From Lachnospiraceae bacterium (GTDB lineage Bacteria > Bacillota > Clostridia > Lachnospirales > Lachnospiraceae), in assembly GCA_021204285.1 (NCBI GenBank), contig JAJPZP010000012.1:1-10300 (forward strand): a stretch of 10,300 bases of DNA. Direction: 5' to 3'. Below the pieces are notes generated by a model. It was given only the letters and a program-made list of their open reading frames with translations, made no database searches and was not told where the DNA came from. Positions 1 to 5,743 of this stretch are shown here, piece after piece; position 1 is the first letter of the stretch; every line of letters starts with the position of its first letter. Made by a program: the position numbers and the translations under genes.

Positions 1-598
1 GCGGTGTGCGTGCGATCATTGACTGATTAATTCCAATCTCCGTTGGAATATCGTAGCGAAACTCCCCATCATCATAGACGGCGGCACAGCCCAGAAAAGT
101 CTTGTCCGCTGTCATATCCAGAAGATTTCGCATGACATAGTCTCCTGCCATTACATGTCCCCGCACTTCTCCCCCCGTAAGGTGCAGCGTCACATACTCC
201 TAATAGTTCTCGCCAACCGCCCGGCAATTGTTCGTAAATACGGAGACACGCTTTTTCCCCAGATATTTCAACAGGTTCAGTGCCGTCAGGCTTCCGTTGA
301 TAAAAAGCCGATCCCCGTCATCCACAAGCCGGGACGCGTACTCGGAGATCCGGTCGCGGCACAATACAGTTTTCTCATCCTGTGTCAGCCGCGTATTCGC
401 TCTCTCCAGCGAAACTGCACCGCCATGTGTACGGCTGAGCAGACCTTCCTGCTCCATGTACTGAAGATCCCGACGGGCGGTCATCGCCGAAACGCCGAAT
501 TCCCGGGTCAGTTCCTCCACTTTCACTTCCCCGCGCGCACGGATCATGTCCAGAATTCTCCGATGCCGGTTATCTACGTCCCTTCGGTTATTCTTCAT
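1..598 (-). pseudogene. DeoR-family transcriptional regulator, interrupted by an in-frame amber codon and cut by the window edge
   Basis: The N-terminal part (132 residues, ATG at 596-598) has a DeoR-type helix-turn-helix at about residues 10-65, including VSAMTARRDLQYMEQEGLL and the following RTHGGAV. A sugar-phosphate-sensing domain begins with the DRLFINGSLTALNLL segment and FTNN. A TAG at 200-202 stops the frame, but the same frame continues without frameshift to the window edge for 66 more codons. That part includes LHLTGGEVRG and ADKTFLG, which are recognisable DeoR C-domain segments. A single nonsense change therefore splits an otherwise intact gene. DeoR proteins usually repress neighbouring sugar operons and are released by a phosphorylated sugar. 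Here the likely targets are ulaG and ulaE. The start overlaps the HAD gene stop as ATGA, so the regulator is translationally coupled at the end of the operon it probably controls. A sequencing error at the stop is possible. The family call is firm; loss of function is inferred. Confidence 0.85.
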
Positions 599-1299
599 AC
601 TCCGTTCCTCCCATCCAGGACTTGCAGCAACTCTGTGAGCTGTCCAAGATCCGTAATCTGTAAAACACCCTTTTCCAGGCGCTCACCCTCCGGATGATAC
701 CAGACTGCCTGCAGTCCCGCACGCAGGGCTCCGTAAACGTCCATTTCCAGACTGTCTCCCACAAACAGGCACTCCTCCGCTGTACAGAGCGCCTTCTGTA
801 CGCATCTTGCAAAAAATGCGGGCGCAGGTTTTTCCGCTGAAGCTTCCTCGCTTGAAACCAGGAAATCAACAAGTGGCAGCAATTCCATCCTCTCCAGCTT
901 CCGGAACTGCATATACGCTGTCATGTTTGTTCCAATCCCGATCCGGATATTCTGTGCATGCAGCGCCGTGAGCAACCCCCGTGCACCCGCAAAAGGCCGT
1001 GTTGCATCAAGGAAGGTTTCCCAGTAGATTTCACACATCCGGAGTGCATGCGGATACAGTGGCAGTCCTTTTTCCTCCAGTATCATCTGATAACGGATCA
1101 GACGATTGTGTGTAGCCGCAACGTCTCCCATAAATTTCTTCGCATTTTCCAGGTAGTGTTGATGCAGTTTTTCGAATTCTGCTGCCGGAATTCCCAGCTC
1201 CTTTTCCGCATAAACAGTAAGCTGCGCGAAAGCCAGGGCATGCGCTTCCCGATAGTTGTACAGGGTATCATCCAGGTCAAATATTACCGTTTTTATCAT
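595..1299 (-). CDS. HAD-superfamily hydrolase (subfamily IA, YjjG/phosphoglycolate-phosphatase-like)
   Basis: This is a predicted cytoplasmic Mg-dependent phosphatase of 234 residues, a normal length for the family. All four HAD motifs are present: DLDDT with nucleophile D8 and acid D10, T124 in GIGTNMT (motif II), K157 in SAEKPAP (motif III), and GDSLEMD with D182 and D187 (motif IV). Residues about 15-95 form a helical C1-type cap. I chose the ATG at 1297-1299, where GGAAAGG stands at a suitable distance and the protein starts with the usual MIKTVIFDLDDT. An in-frame upstream ATG would add 22 unrelated residues derived from a hairpin region. The gene lies 127 bp downstream of ulaG and overlaps the regulator start by ATGA. 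The substrate cannot be read from sequence. In this setting a sugar phosphate or sugar-acid phosphate is plausible, perhaps to relieve accumulation of a phosphorylated intermediate. That role is inference; the family is secure. Confidence 0.9.
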   Translation of the reverse strand: MIKTVIFDLDDTLYNYREAHALAFAQLTVYAEKELGIPAAEFEKLHQHYLENAKKFMGDVAATHNRLIRYQMILEEKGLPLYPHALRMCEIYWETFLDATRPFAGARGLLTALHAQNIRIGIGTNMTAYMQFRKLERMELLPLVDFLVSSEEASAEKPAPAFFARCVQKALCTAEECLFVGDSLEMDVYGALRAGLQAVWYHPEGERLEKGVLQITDLGQLTELLQVLDGRNGV

Positions 1300-1326
1300 T
1301 TTTTCATACCTTTCCGCCGGACAGTT

Positions 1327-1375
1327 GACAGGCCGGAAACTCCGGAGCCTTCCGCCCCGGAACATCCGGCCTGTC
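1327..1375. other. Intergenic branched hairpin between ulaG and the HAD gene
   Basis: GACAGGCCGGA (1327-1337) pairs perfectly with TCCGGCCTGTC (1365-1375), giving an 11-bp GC-rich stem. The 27 bases between contain two smaller palindromes, TCCGGA (about 1341-1346) and TTCCG..CGGAA (about 1350-1362). The RNA could therefore fold as a three-way structure. No T-run follows on either strand, so it is not an ordinary intrinsic terminator. It lies in the leftward transcript, 27 bases ahead of the HAD start codon, where it could act in mRNA stability, processing or differential expression. Confidence 0.6.
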
Positions 1376-1426
1376 CAGTCACCCAGTCGTATCTAAGGCT
1401 TTCGGCCCCGCATTCTCCATTCTTGC

Positions 1427-2530
1427 CTACAGGCAGGAACGATACGGAATATTCTGTGGAGCTTCAAAGCAGTCCTCGAAGCCTCTGCGGTGATGATAAT
1501 ACATCTTGTCCTTGTCCTGCGGATAGACATATTTCCCGCCGACCTGCCAGAAGAAGGGATGGAACTTATATTCATTGCGATCCTTCTTGAAATCATAAAG
1601 CAGCCGGATCTCCTCGCAGTCAGCCTGGAAATTGGTCCACACATCCCAGTGAATCGGGATCACAACCTTACACTGCAGGTTCTCAGCCATGCGCAGCACA
1701 TCGATAGAGGTCATCTTGTCCTGCATGCCGATCGGATTCTCTCCAAAGGATCCAAAGGCTACGTCGATATCATAATCTTTGCCATGTTTCGCAAAATAGA
1801 TCGAGAAATGGGAATCACCCGAGTGATAGATATTGCCGCCCGGTGTCTTCACAAGGTAGTTCACCGCCTTCTCGTCCATGTCAGTCGGGCATTTCCCGGT
1901 CAGTTCCTCACGATCCGGGCCGGTGCTGTCGGTCGTGACGATACAGGTGCGGTCAAAGCTGTCCAGACACACAATCTCAATATCCTTAATCTTAATCACA
2001 TCCCCCGGCTTCACGGTCACGCAGCGGTCCTCCGGCACGCCCCACTTCACCCAGGTTTCAACGGATTTCTTCGGGCCGATGAAGGGAACCGGAATCTCTT
2101 TTCCGTTCTCATCCGTAGTCGTCATCCCGCTTTGCAGCACATGCGCCGCCCATTCCGCGGACATATGATCCTGATGATAATGTGTCGCCAGCACCGCATC
2201 CACCTGTTTGAAAGCGAAAGGATCGATCACAAACGGCACGTTGCGAAGATTCGGCTGCATCGCACGGCCACCGCACATATTCGCAATCTGATGTCCCACC
2301 TTCATCTTTCCATCACCGTGCGTCCTCTTTCCGTTACCACACCACAGATCGATTGTGATATTCGCTCCACCCGGCGTCTTAAACCACACACCGGTGCAGC
2401 CCAGCCACCACATCGCTACATTGCCCGGCTGTACAACTTCATTTTCAATGTCCTCCACCAGCCACGTACCCCATTCCGGGAATGTGCTCATGATCCAGCT
2501 CTCACGTGTCATTTCAGAAACCTTGCTCAT
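1427..2530 (-). CDS. ulaG: L-ascorbate-6-phosphate lactonase family protein (UlaG, metallo-beta-lactamase fold)
   Basis: UlaG opens the lactone ring of L-ascorbate 6-phosphate to give 3-keto-L-gulonate 6-phosphate in the cytoplasm, the first step after PTS uptake. The 367-residue protein resembles enterobacterial UlaG over its whole length. Examples are the start [32 protein letters not shown] near residue 40, and the end GFEDCF. The metal-binding HxHxDH motif is THYHQDH (H117, H119, D121, H122), with later ligand candidates D239 in YHSGDS and H294 in VIPIHWD. It starts at the ATG at 2528-2530 behind an excellent AAGGAGGG site. It is the first gene of the leftward operon and is divergent from ulaE, its usual pathway partner. 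The PTS transporter and UlaD are not in the window, so the natural substrate could be another lactone phosphate. Family identity is very likely; the exact substrate is less sure. Confidence 0.9.
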   Translation of the reverse strand: MSKVSEMTRESWIMSTFPEWGTWLVEDIENEVVQPGNVAMWWLGCTGVWFKTPGGANITIDLWCGNGKRTHGDGKMKVGHQIANMCGGRAMQPNLRNVPFVIDPFAFKQVDAVLATHYHQDHMSAEWAAHVLQSGMTTTDENGKEIPVPFIGPKKSVETWVKWGVPEDRCVTVKPGDVIKIKDIEIVCLDSFDRTCIVTTDSTGPDREELTGKCPTDMDEKAVNYLVKTPGGNIYHSGDSHFSIYFAKHGKDYDIDVAFGSFGENPIGMQDKMTSIDVLRMAENLQCKVVIPIHWDVWTNFQADCEEIRLLYDFKKDRNEYKFHPFFWQVGGKYVYPQDKDKMYYHHRRGFEDCFEAPQNIPYRSCL

Positions 2531-2568
2531 TATATTGCCCTCCTTAAAAATAATCTGTATTATTCATA

Positions 2569-2597
2569 ACTATAACGTAAACTTTTCCAATTTGCAA
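2569..2597 (-). promoter_or_regulatory. Candidate promoter of ulaG
   Basis: On the minus strand a -35 TTGCAA (2592-2597) is followed after 17 bp by a -10 TATAGT (2569-2574). Transcription would start near 2562, leaving a leader of about 30 bases that contains the AAGGAGGG site. The first operator-like element lies just upstream of the -35. Confidence 0.55.
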
Positions 2598-2607
2598 TAG
2601 AATATTC

Positions 2608-2629
2608 GTTCGTTTTTATGTTCGTTTTC
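2608..2629. promoter_or_regulatory. DeoR-type operator candidate, copy 1
   Basis: The element is GTTCGTTTTT, then AT, then GTTCGTTTTC: two direct half-sites with a 12-bp period. An extra TTCG precedes it at 2605. The same element recurs at 2781-2802 with one changed base. Direct repeats with a TTCG core are typical of DeoR-family operators, and a DeoR-family gene lies in this cluster. It sits just upstream of the proposed ulaG -35 box. Confidence 0.6.
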
Positions 2630-2684
2630 AAGCAAAACCCTCTGTTCTTTTTCCTTTTGGCAAAAACAACGGATTATTTTTATC

Positions 2685-2713
2685 TTGCAAATGTACGTTG
2701 CAACAATTATAAT
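2685..2713 (+). promoter_or_regulatory. Candidate promoter of the ulaE operon
   Basis: TTGCAA (2685-2690), a 17-bp spacer, and a perfect TATAAT (2708-2713) give a near-consensus sigma-A promoter reading rightward. The start point would be near 2720, leaving a leader of about 120 bases that contains the second operator-like element. The -10 lies in ATTATAAT, which also offers a TATAAT to the minus strand with CTGACA 18 bp away (2730-2735). A second leftward promoter is therefore possible. Confidence 0.6.
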
Positions 2714-2780
2714 AAATAGCGGGAATCTGTGTCAGTGAAAACATTCTTTCTGATTTCCACAGAATAACGTTTTTTTGTTT

Positions 2781-2802
2781 GTTCGTTTTTGTGTTCGTTT
2801 TC
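2781..2802. promoter_or_regulatory. DeoR-type operator candidate, copy 2
   Basis: The element is GTTCGTTTTT, then GT, then GTTCGTTTTC. It matches copy 1 in 21 of 22 positions, in the same orientation and 173 bp away. It lies between the proposed rightward promoter and the ulaE start codon, where bound repressor could block elongation or loop to copy 1. Confidence 0.6.
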
Positions 2803-2839
2803 GCCGTCACAGATAATAAAGCGAGAGGAAGGAATAAAG

Positions 2840-3679
2840 ATGAAGGCTTACGCGATCGGCCTGTACGAAAAGGCCATGCCAAAGACAATGAGCTGGAAGG
2901 AGAAGCTCAGCTGTGCAAAAGATTGCGGCTATGATTTCGTTGAGATAAGCATTGATGAGACGGACGACAAGCTTGCACGACTCGAGTGGAGCACGGAGCA
3001 CCGCCTGGAGCTTGTAAAAACCATGAAGGAGATTGGGCTTCCGATCCGCAGCATGTGCCTCTCGGGCCACCGTAAGTACCCGTTCGGCGCCTCCGATCCG
3101 GCGGTGCGCGCACGCAGTATGGAGATCATGGAGAAAGCAATCGAGCTGGCGGACGATCTCGGCATCCGCATCATCCAGCTGGCCGGCTACGATGTCTATT
3201 ATGAGGAAGGTACAGAAGAGAGCAGACGTCTCTTTCTCGAAAATCTGAAAAAAGCTACGCTGATGGCCGCGGCCAGGGGCATCGTCATGGGCTTCGAGAC
3301 GATGGAAACCGAGTTCATGAACACGACGGAAAAGGCCATGAAATATGTCAAACTTGTAGACAACCCATACCTGGGCGTCTATCCCGACTCCGGCAACCTG
3401 ACAAACGCCGCCGTTACCTATGGCACAAGCGTCCTCGACGACCTGGAAACCAGCCGCGATCACATCTTTGCCCTTCATCTCAAGGAGACTGTTCCGGGAA
3501 AATTCCGTGAGATCCCCTTCCTGACCGGCCATGGCGACTTCGAGGCTGTCATCGCAAAAGCCTGGGAACTGGGTGTCCGGCGCTATGTCACCGAGATGTG
3601 GGACGTCGGAAATGAGAGCTGGAAAGACGACATCCGTTTTGCATGCAGCAGCATGAGCAAAATACTGGACAGACAGTAA
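2840..3679 (+). CDS. ulaE: L-ribulose-5-phosphate 3-epimerase / L-xylulose-5-phosphate 3-epimerase family (UlaE)
   Basis: UlaE-type enzymes interconvert L-xylulose 5-phosphate and L-ribulose 5-phosphate, linking ascorbate or L-xylulose breakdown to the pentose phosphate pathway. The 279-residue TIM-barrel protein has strong family landmarks: GLYEKAMP at the start, DFVEISIDETD (32-42), SMCLSGHRK (71-79), RIIQLAGYDVYY (110-121) and YPDSGNL (181-187). Likely metal ligands are E153, D183, H213 and E252, by analogy with the four ligands of E. coli UlaE. The ATG at 2840 follows AGGAAGGA. An in-frame start at 2789 would add 17 residues encoded partly by the operator-like repeat and lacks family support. 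The gene is divergent from ulaG and 25 bp upstream of an unrecognised partner. The paralogue SgbU has the same chemistry, so the pathway could be L-xylulose rather than ascorbate. Confidence 0.9.
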   Translation: MKAYAIGLYEKAMPKTMSWKEKLSCAKDCGYDFVEISIDETDDKLARLEWSTEHRLELVKTMKEIGLPIRSMCLSGHRKYPFGASDPAVRARSMEIMEKAIELADDLGIRIIQLAGYDVYYEEGTEESRRLFLENLKKATLMAAARGIVMGFETMETEFMNTTEKAMKYVKLVDNPYLGVYPDSGNLTNAAVTYGTSVLDDLETSRDHIFALHLKETVPGKFREIPFLTGHGDFEAVIAKAWELGVRRYVTEMWDVGNESWKDDIRFACSSMSKILDRQ

Positions 3680-3704
3680 GGCATTCCCATAGGAGGTTTT
3701 CATC

Positions 3705-4769
3705 ATGAAAGTGGAAAAGAAGGTAATTTCCAATCTGAACAAATGTTATGCCATGTCGCAGCTGACTTACAAAGGAGAACACTGTTTCCTGGTTGCCGCG
3801 GAAAAAAAGGATCCCTGCTATCTTTTCTCTGAGGATGGTACACAGTTGGAGACCGTATGGACTGAGCCCGGCGGTGTCATGACCATGACCCCGGTGCCCG
3901 GCGCGGACGGACAGTTTCTCTCCACCTACAAGTTCTACTCTCCCAACGACTCTGCGGAAGCAAAGATTGTCATCGCTACCCCGAAGGGAAAAGATGACTG
4001 GGAGCTGCGGACGCTCTGCAACACACCTTTCGTACACCGTTTCGGCATCCTTCGGCGCTCCGGCGTGAATTATCTCATCGTCTGTTGTCTGAAGACCGGT
4101 CACGAATACAAGAATGACTGGCGCTTCCCTGGCGCCTGCTTCGGTGCCGTCCTTCCGGATGATCTGTCCGGTTTCGATGACGATCATCTGCTGGAGCTCA
4201 CTCCCATCAAGACCGGTATGCTGAAAAATCACGGTTTCTGCATCCTGAAAAACGGCGGCCATGACGCGGCGCTTGTCGGATGCGAACAGGGCAGCTTCCT
4301 CTTCAATCCTCCCGCGGTGCTGGGTGCAGAGTGGGAAGTCGAACAGATCAGCGCTATCCCTTCAAGCGACTCTGTGCTGGTAGACTTCGACGGGGACGGC
4401 CAGCTTGAACTCGGCGTGATCAGCCCCTTCCACGGCGCTTCCCTGACGATCTACCATTTGGACGAACACGGCAATTATGTCCCGCAATGGAAATATGGCC
4501 GTCCGGAGTCCGAGACCGAAATGCTCCATGCCACCTGGGCCTGCGAACTGCTCGGCAAGCCGAGCTGGATCGTCGGCTGGAGAAAGGGTACAAAGAACAC
4601 GATCGCCATCTCCTGGGACGCGGAGGCAGGTGATTATCACTGTGATTTTATCGACCAGAACACCGGCTGCGCGAATGCCATGCATTTCGTCAATAAAGAA
4701 GGCAAGGATGTGATCGTCGTGACGAACCGCGAGATCGACGAGGTCGCGCTCTACACGATCACGGAGTAA
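3705..4769 (+). CDS. Unrecognised cytoplasmic protein with an FG-GAP/VCBS-like calcium motif, probable beta-propeller
   Basis: I do not recognise this 354-residue protein. It has no signal peptide or membrane segment. It is built from short, evenly spaced segments rich in beta-type residues, which suggests a beta-propeller. The clearest landmark is VLVDFDGDGQLELGVISPF (about 224-242), an FG-GAP/VCBS-like blade with a DxDxDG calcium-loop pattern (D227, D229, D231). Similar strand-turn patterns recur at about 20-45, 120-150, 175-200, 285-305 and 335-352. It carries 12 cysteines, including a CC pair at 127-128. The start is the ATG behind AGGAGG with 8-base spacing. It follows ulaE by 25 bp and ends before a strong terminator, so it is surely co-transcribed with the epimerase. 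FG-GAP proteins are usually extracytoplasmic, so a cytoplasmic one tied to sugar-acid catabolism is unusual. It could be an enzyme (lactonase, epimerase or lyase) or a binding protein; I cannot decide. Confidence 0.85.
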   Translation: MKVEKKVISNLNKCYAMSQLTYKGEHCFLVAAEKKDPCYLFSEDGTQLETVWTEPGGVMTMTPVPGADGQFLSTYKFYSPNDSAEAKIVIATPKGKDDWELRTLCNTPFVHRFGILRRSGVNYLIVCCLKTGHEYKNDWRFPGACFGAVLPDDLSGFDDDHLLELTPIKTGMLKNHGFCILKNGGHDAALVGCEQGSFLFNPPAVLGAEWEVEQISAIPSSDSVLVDFDGDGQLELGVISPFHGASLTIYHLDEHGNYVPQWKYGRPESETEMLHATWACELLGKPSWIVGWRKGTKNTIAISWDAEAGDYHCDFIDQNTGCANAMHFVNKEGKDVIVVTNREIDEVALYTITE

Positions 4770-4825
4770 AGCCATTCACATGGCGCGAAAAGCGCAAGGA
4801 AAACGGATATATCTCGATAAAAACT

Positions 4826-4867
4826 GGCCGTCCGGCAGACTTCAAAAATCTGTCGGACGGCCTTTTT
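4826..4867. terminator. Strong bidirectional intrinsic terminator
   Basis: GGCCGTCCGGCAGA (4826-4839) pairs with TCTGTCGGACGGCC (4849-4862) over 14 bp with one G-U wobble and a 9-base loop. TTTTT follows at 4863-4867. On the minus strand the stem is followed by AGTTTTTATC, so it can stop leftward transcription too. It ends the ulaE operon and probably also the small convergent gene at 4912-5112. Confidence 0.93.
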
Positions 4868-4911
4868 CTATATTTTGATGATCCCGGCATCAGGAAATCA
4901 TGCATCCTGTT

Positions 4912-5112
4912 TCAATTACCGGATAACGTGCCTCTACGCATCATCCAGATGAACTGTCCAGGATAGCCGACCACAAGAATGACCAGTGCGGTCGCCGCCG
5001 CCGGAATTTTCAGGAGCGTCCCCGCCGCCCACAGCAGCGCCCAGGAGACGAGCACGCAAAGCCGCGGATGCTCTATCAATGTGTTTCTCCATCTCTCCAG
5101 CAGTGTTTTCAT
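4912..5112 (-). CDS. Small predicted membrane protein, 66 residues, unknown function
   Basis: The reading frame gives a short basic N-terminus (KTLLERWRN). Two hydrophobic segments follow at about residues 17-36 (CVLVSWALLWAAGTLL) and 39-58 (AATALVILVVGYPGQFIWMM), then a short RR-containing tail. This is a plausible two-helix inner-membrane protein. I chose the ATG at 5110-5112, preceded by AAAGGGGTGA. A longer in-frame version from 5178 is possible but has no good ribosome binding site. The gene converges on the ulaE operon and shares the bidirectional terminator about 50 bp past its stop, which supports it being real. I do not recognise a family. Confidence 0.5.
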   Translation of the reverse strand: MKTLLERWRNTLIEHPRLCVLVSWALLWAAGTLLKIPAAATALVILVVGYPGQFIWMMRRGTLSGN

Positions 5113-5313
5113 AAGCGTCACCCCTTTCTCATCTCTGCAAGCCAGTATAAGAAAGGGATGTAAAATCTGCATTGTCATTCCTGTAAAAATCAGGTAAAAT
5201 CTAATTGGTCATCAGTTCCGGGAGGAGTGCTGTCTGCGGACAGTATTGCCGGTGTCTAAGCTCAACCTTACAAAATCCCTTAGAAACACGCGGCAGCTGA
5301 TGATCTTTTTTAT

Positions 5314-5544
5314 TTAAATTGTACATTTTCCCTGCATGCCCGTGTCGAACTCCGGATTCATGATATAGAAATTGTTGGAGTCGAGGTGATCCTGAACGAT
5401 ACGCAGGGCTTTACCAAAGCGCTGGAAGTGCACGACCTCGCGCGCTCGCAGGAAGCGTAAAGGATCGAGAACCTCCGGATCATGGATGATGCGGATCAGG
5501 TTGTCATAGGTTGTGCGCGCTTTCTGCTCTGCTGCGATCGCGTA
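5314..5544 (-). pseudogene. C-terminal fragment of a manganese catalase (CotJC-like, ferritin fold)
   Basis: In frame from a tyrosine codon at 5542-5544 to TAA at 5314, 76 residues read like the tail of a clostridial manganese catalase or spore-coat CotJC-type protein. Landmarks are YAIAAEQKARTTYDNLI, DPLRFLRAREVVHFQRFGK with the last metal-binding helix (E and H of REVVHFQRF), and NFYIMNPEFDTG near the end. The family is normally about 190-290 residues with a four-helix di-manganese bundle. The N-terminal two thirds, including the first metal ligands, are missing and no start codon or ribosome binding site precedes the fragment. Homology ends abruptly where the TauE fragment's stop lies (5553). 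This looks like the right side of a deletion junction. The family call rests on recognised residue patterns, not an alignment. Confidence 0.7.
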
Positions 5545-5552
5545 AGAACAAA

Positions 5553-5732
5553 CTAACGGAAGTAATTGAGGTAGATCATGGCGGCGCCCAGGATCGTCAG
5601 AATCACGCCCGTGACCCTGCCCACGGTCCTGTTGTTCACACGGTTTGCGAACTGGGCGGAGACAAGAGATGCCGCCGTCGCGGTGCCGATGTCAGTGCCC
5701 AGCGCCGCAACGATATACCAGAAATATTCCAT
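5553..5732 (-). pseudogene. C-terminal fragment of a TSUP (TauE/SafE) permease, possibly translated
   Basis: The 59 residues run from MEYFWYIVAALGTDIGTATAA through SAQFANRVNNRTVGRVTG to ILTILGAAMIYLNYFR. They match the end of TauE/SafE-type sulfite or organosulfur permeases: a helix, a basic FANRVNNRTVGRV loop, and the final helix. Full TSUP proteins have about 250 residues and 7-9 helices, so four fifths are missing. An AAAGGTG site stands 6 bases before the ATG at 5730-5732, and a GTG at 5739-5741 is also in frame. The Fic stop at 5744-5746 lies just upstream. The fragment could therefore be translated as a small two-helix protein from the Fic transcript. I favour a remnant, because the equally truncated catalase fragment follows it. 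Confidence 0.6.
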
Positions 5733-5743
5733 AACTATCACCT

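Noticed and set aside
200..202. Amber codon in the DeoR gene read as pyrrolysine or suppressed
   Set aside because: A regulator of this family has no known need for pyrrolysine, no Pyl genes are visible, and a simple nonsense mutation is the more economical explanation.
1490..2569. Long open frame of 359 codons on the plus strand, opposite ulaG
   Set aside because: It mirrors the ulaG codons, has no ribosome site or recognisable domain, and is rich in H, R and L as expected for an antisense shadow.
2807..3742. Open frame of 311 codons on the minus strand, opposite ulaE
   Set aside because: It is antisense to a firmly identified gene and shows no family features or initiation signals of its own.
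3588..4262. Open frame of 224 codons on the minus strand within the propeller gene
   Set aside because: It spans the end of ulaE and part of the next gene on the opposite strand; the plus-strand gene has an AGGAGG site and operon context.
5229..5242. CTGTC-TGCG-GACAG hairpin upstream of the small membrane gene
   Set aside because: A 5-bp stem without T-run or conserved context is common by chance at this composition.
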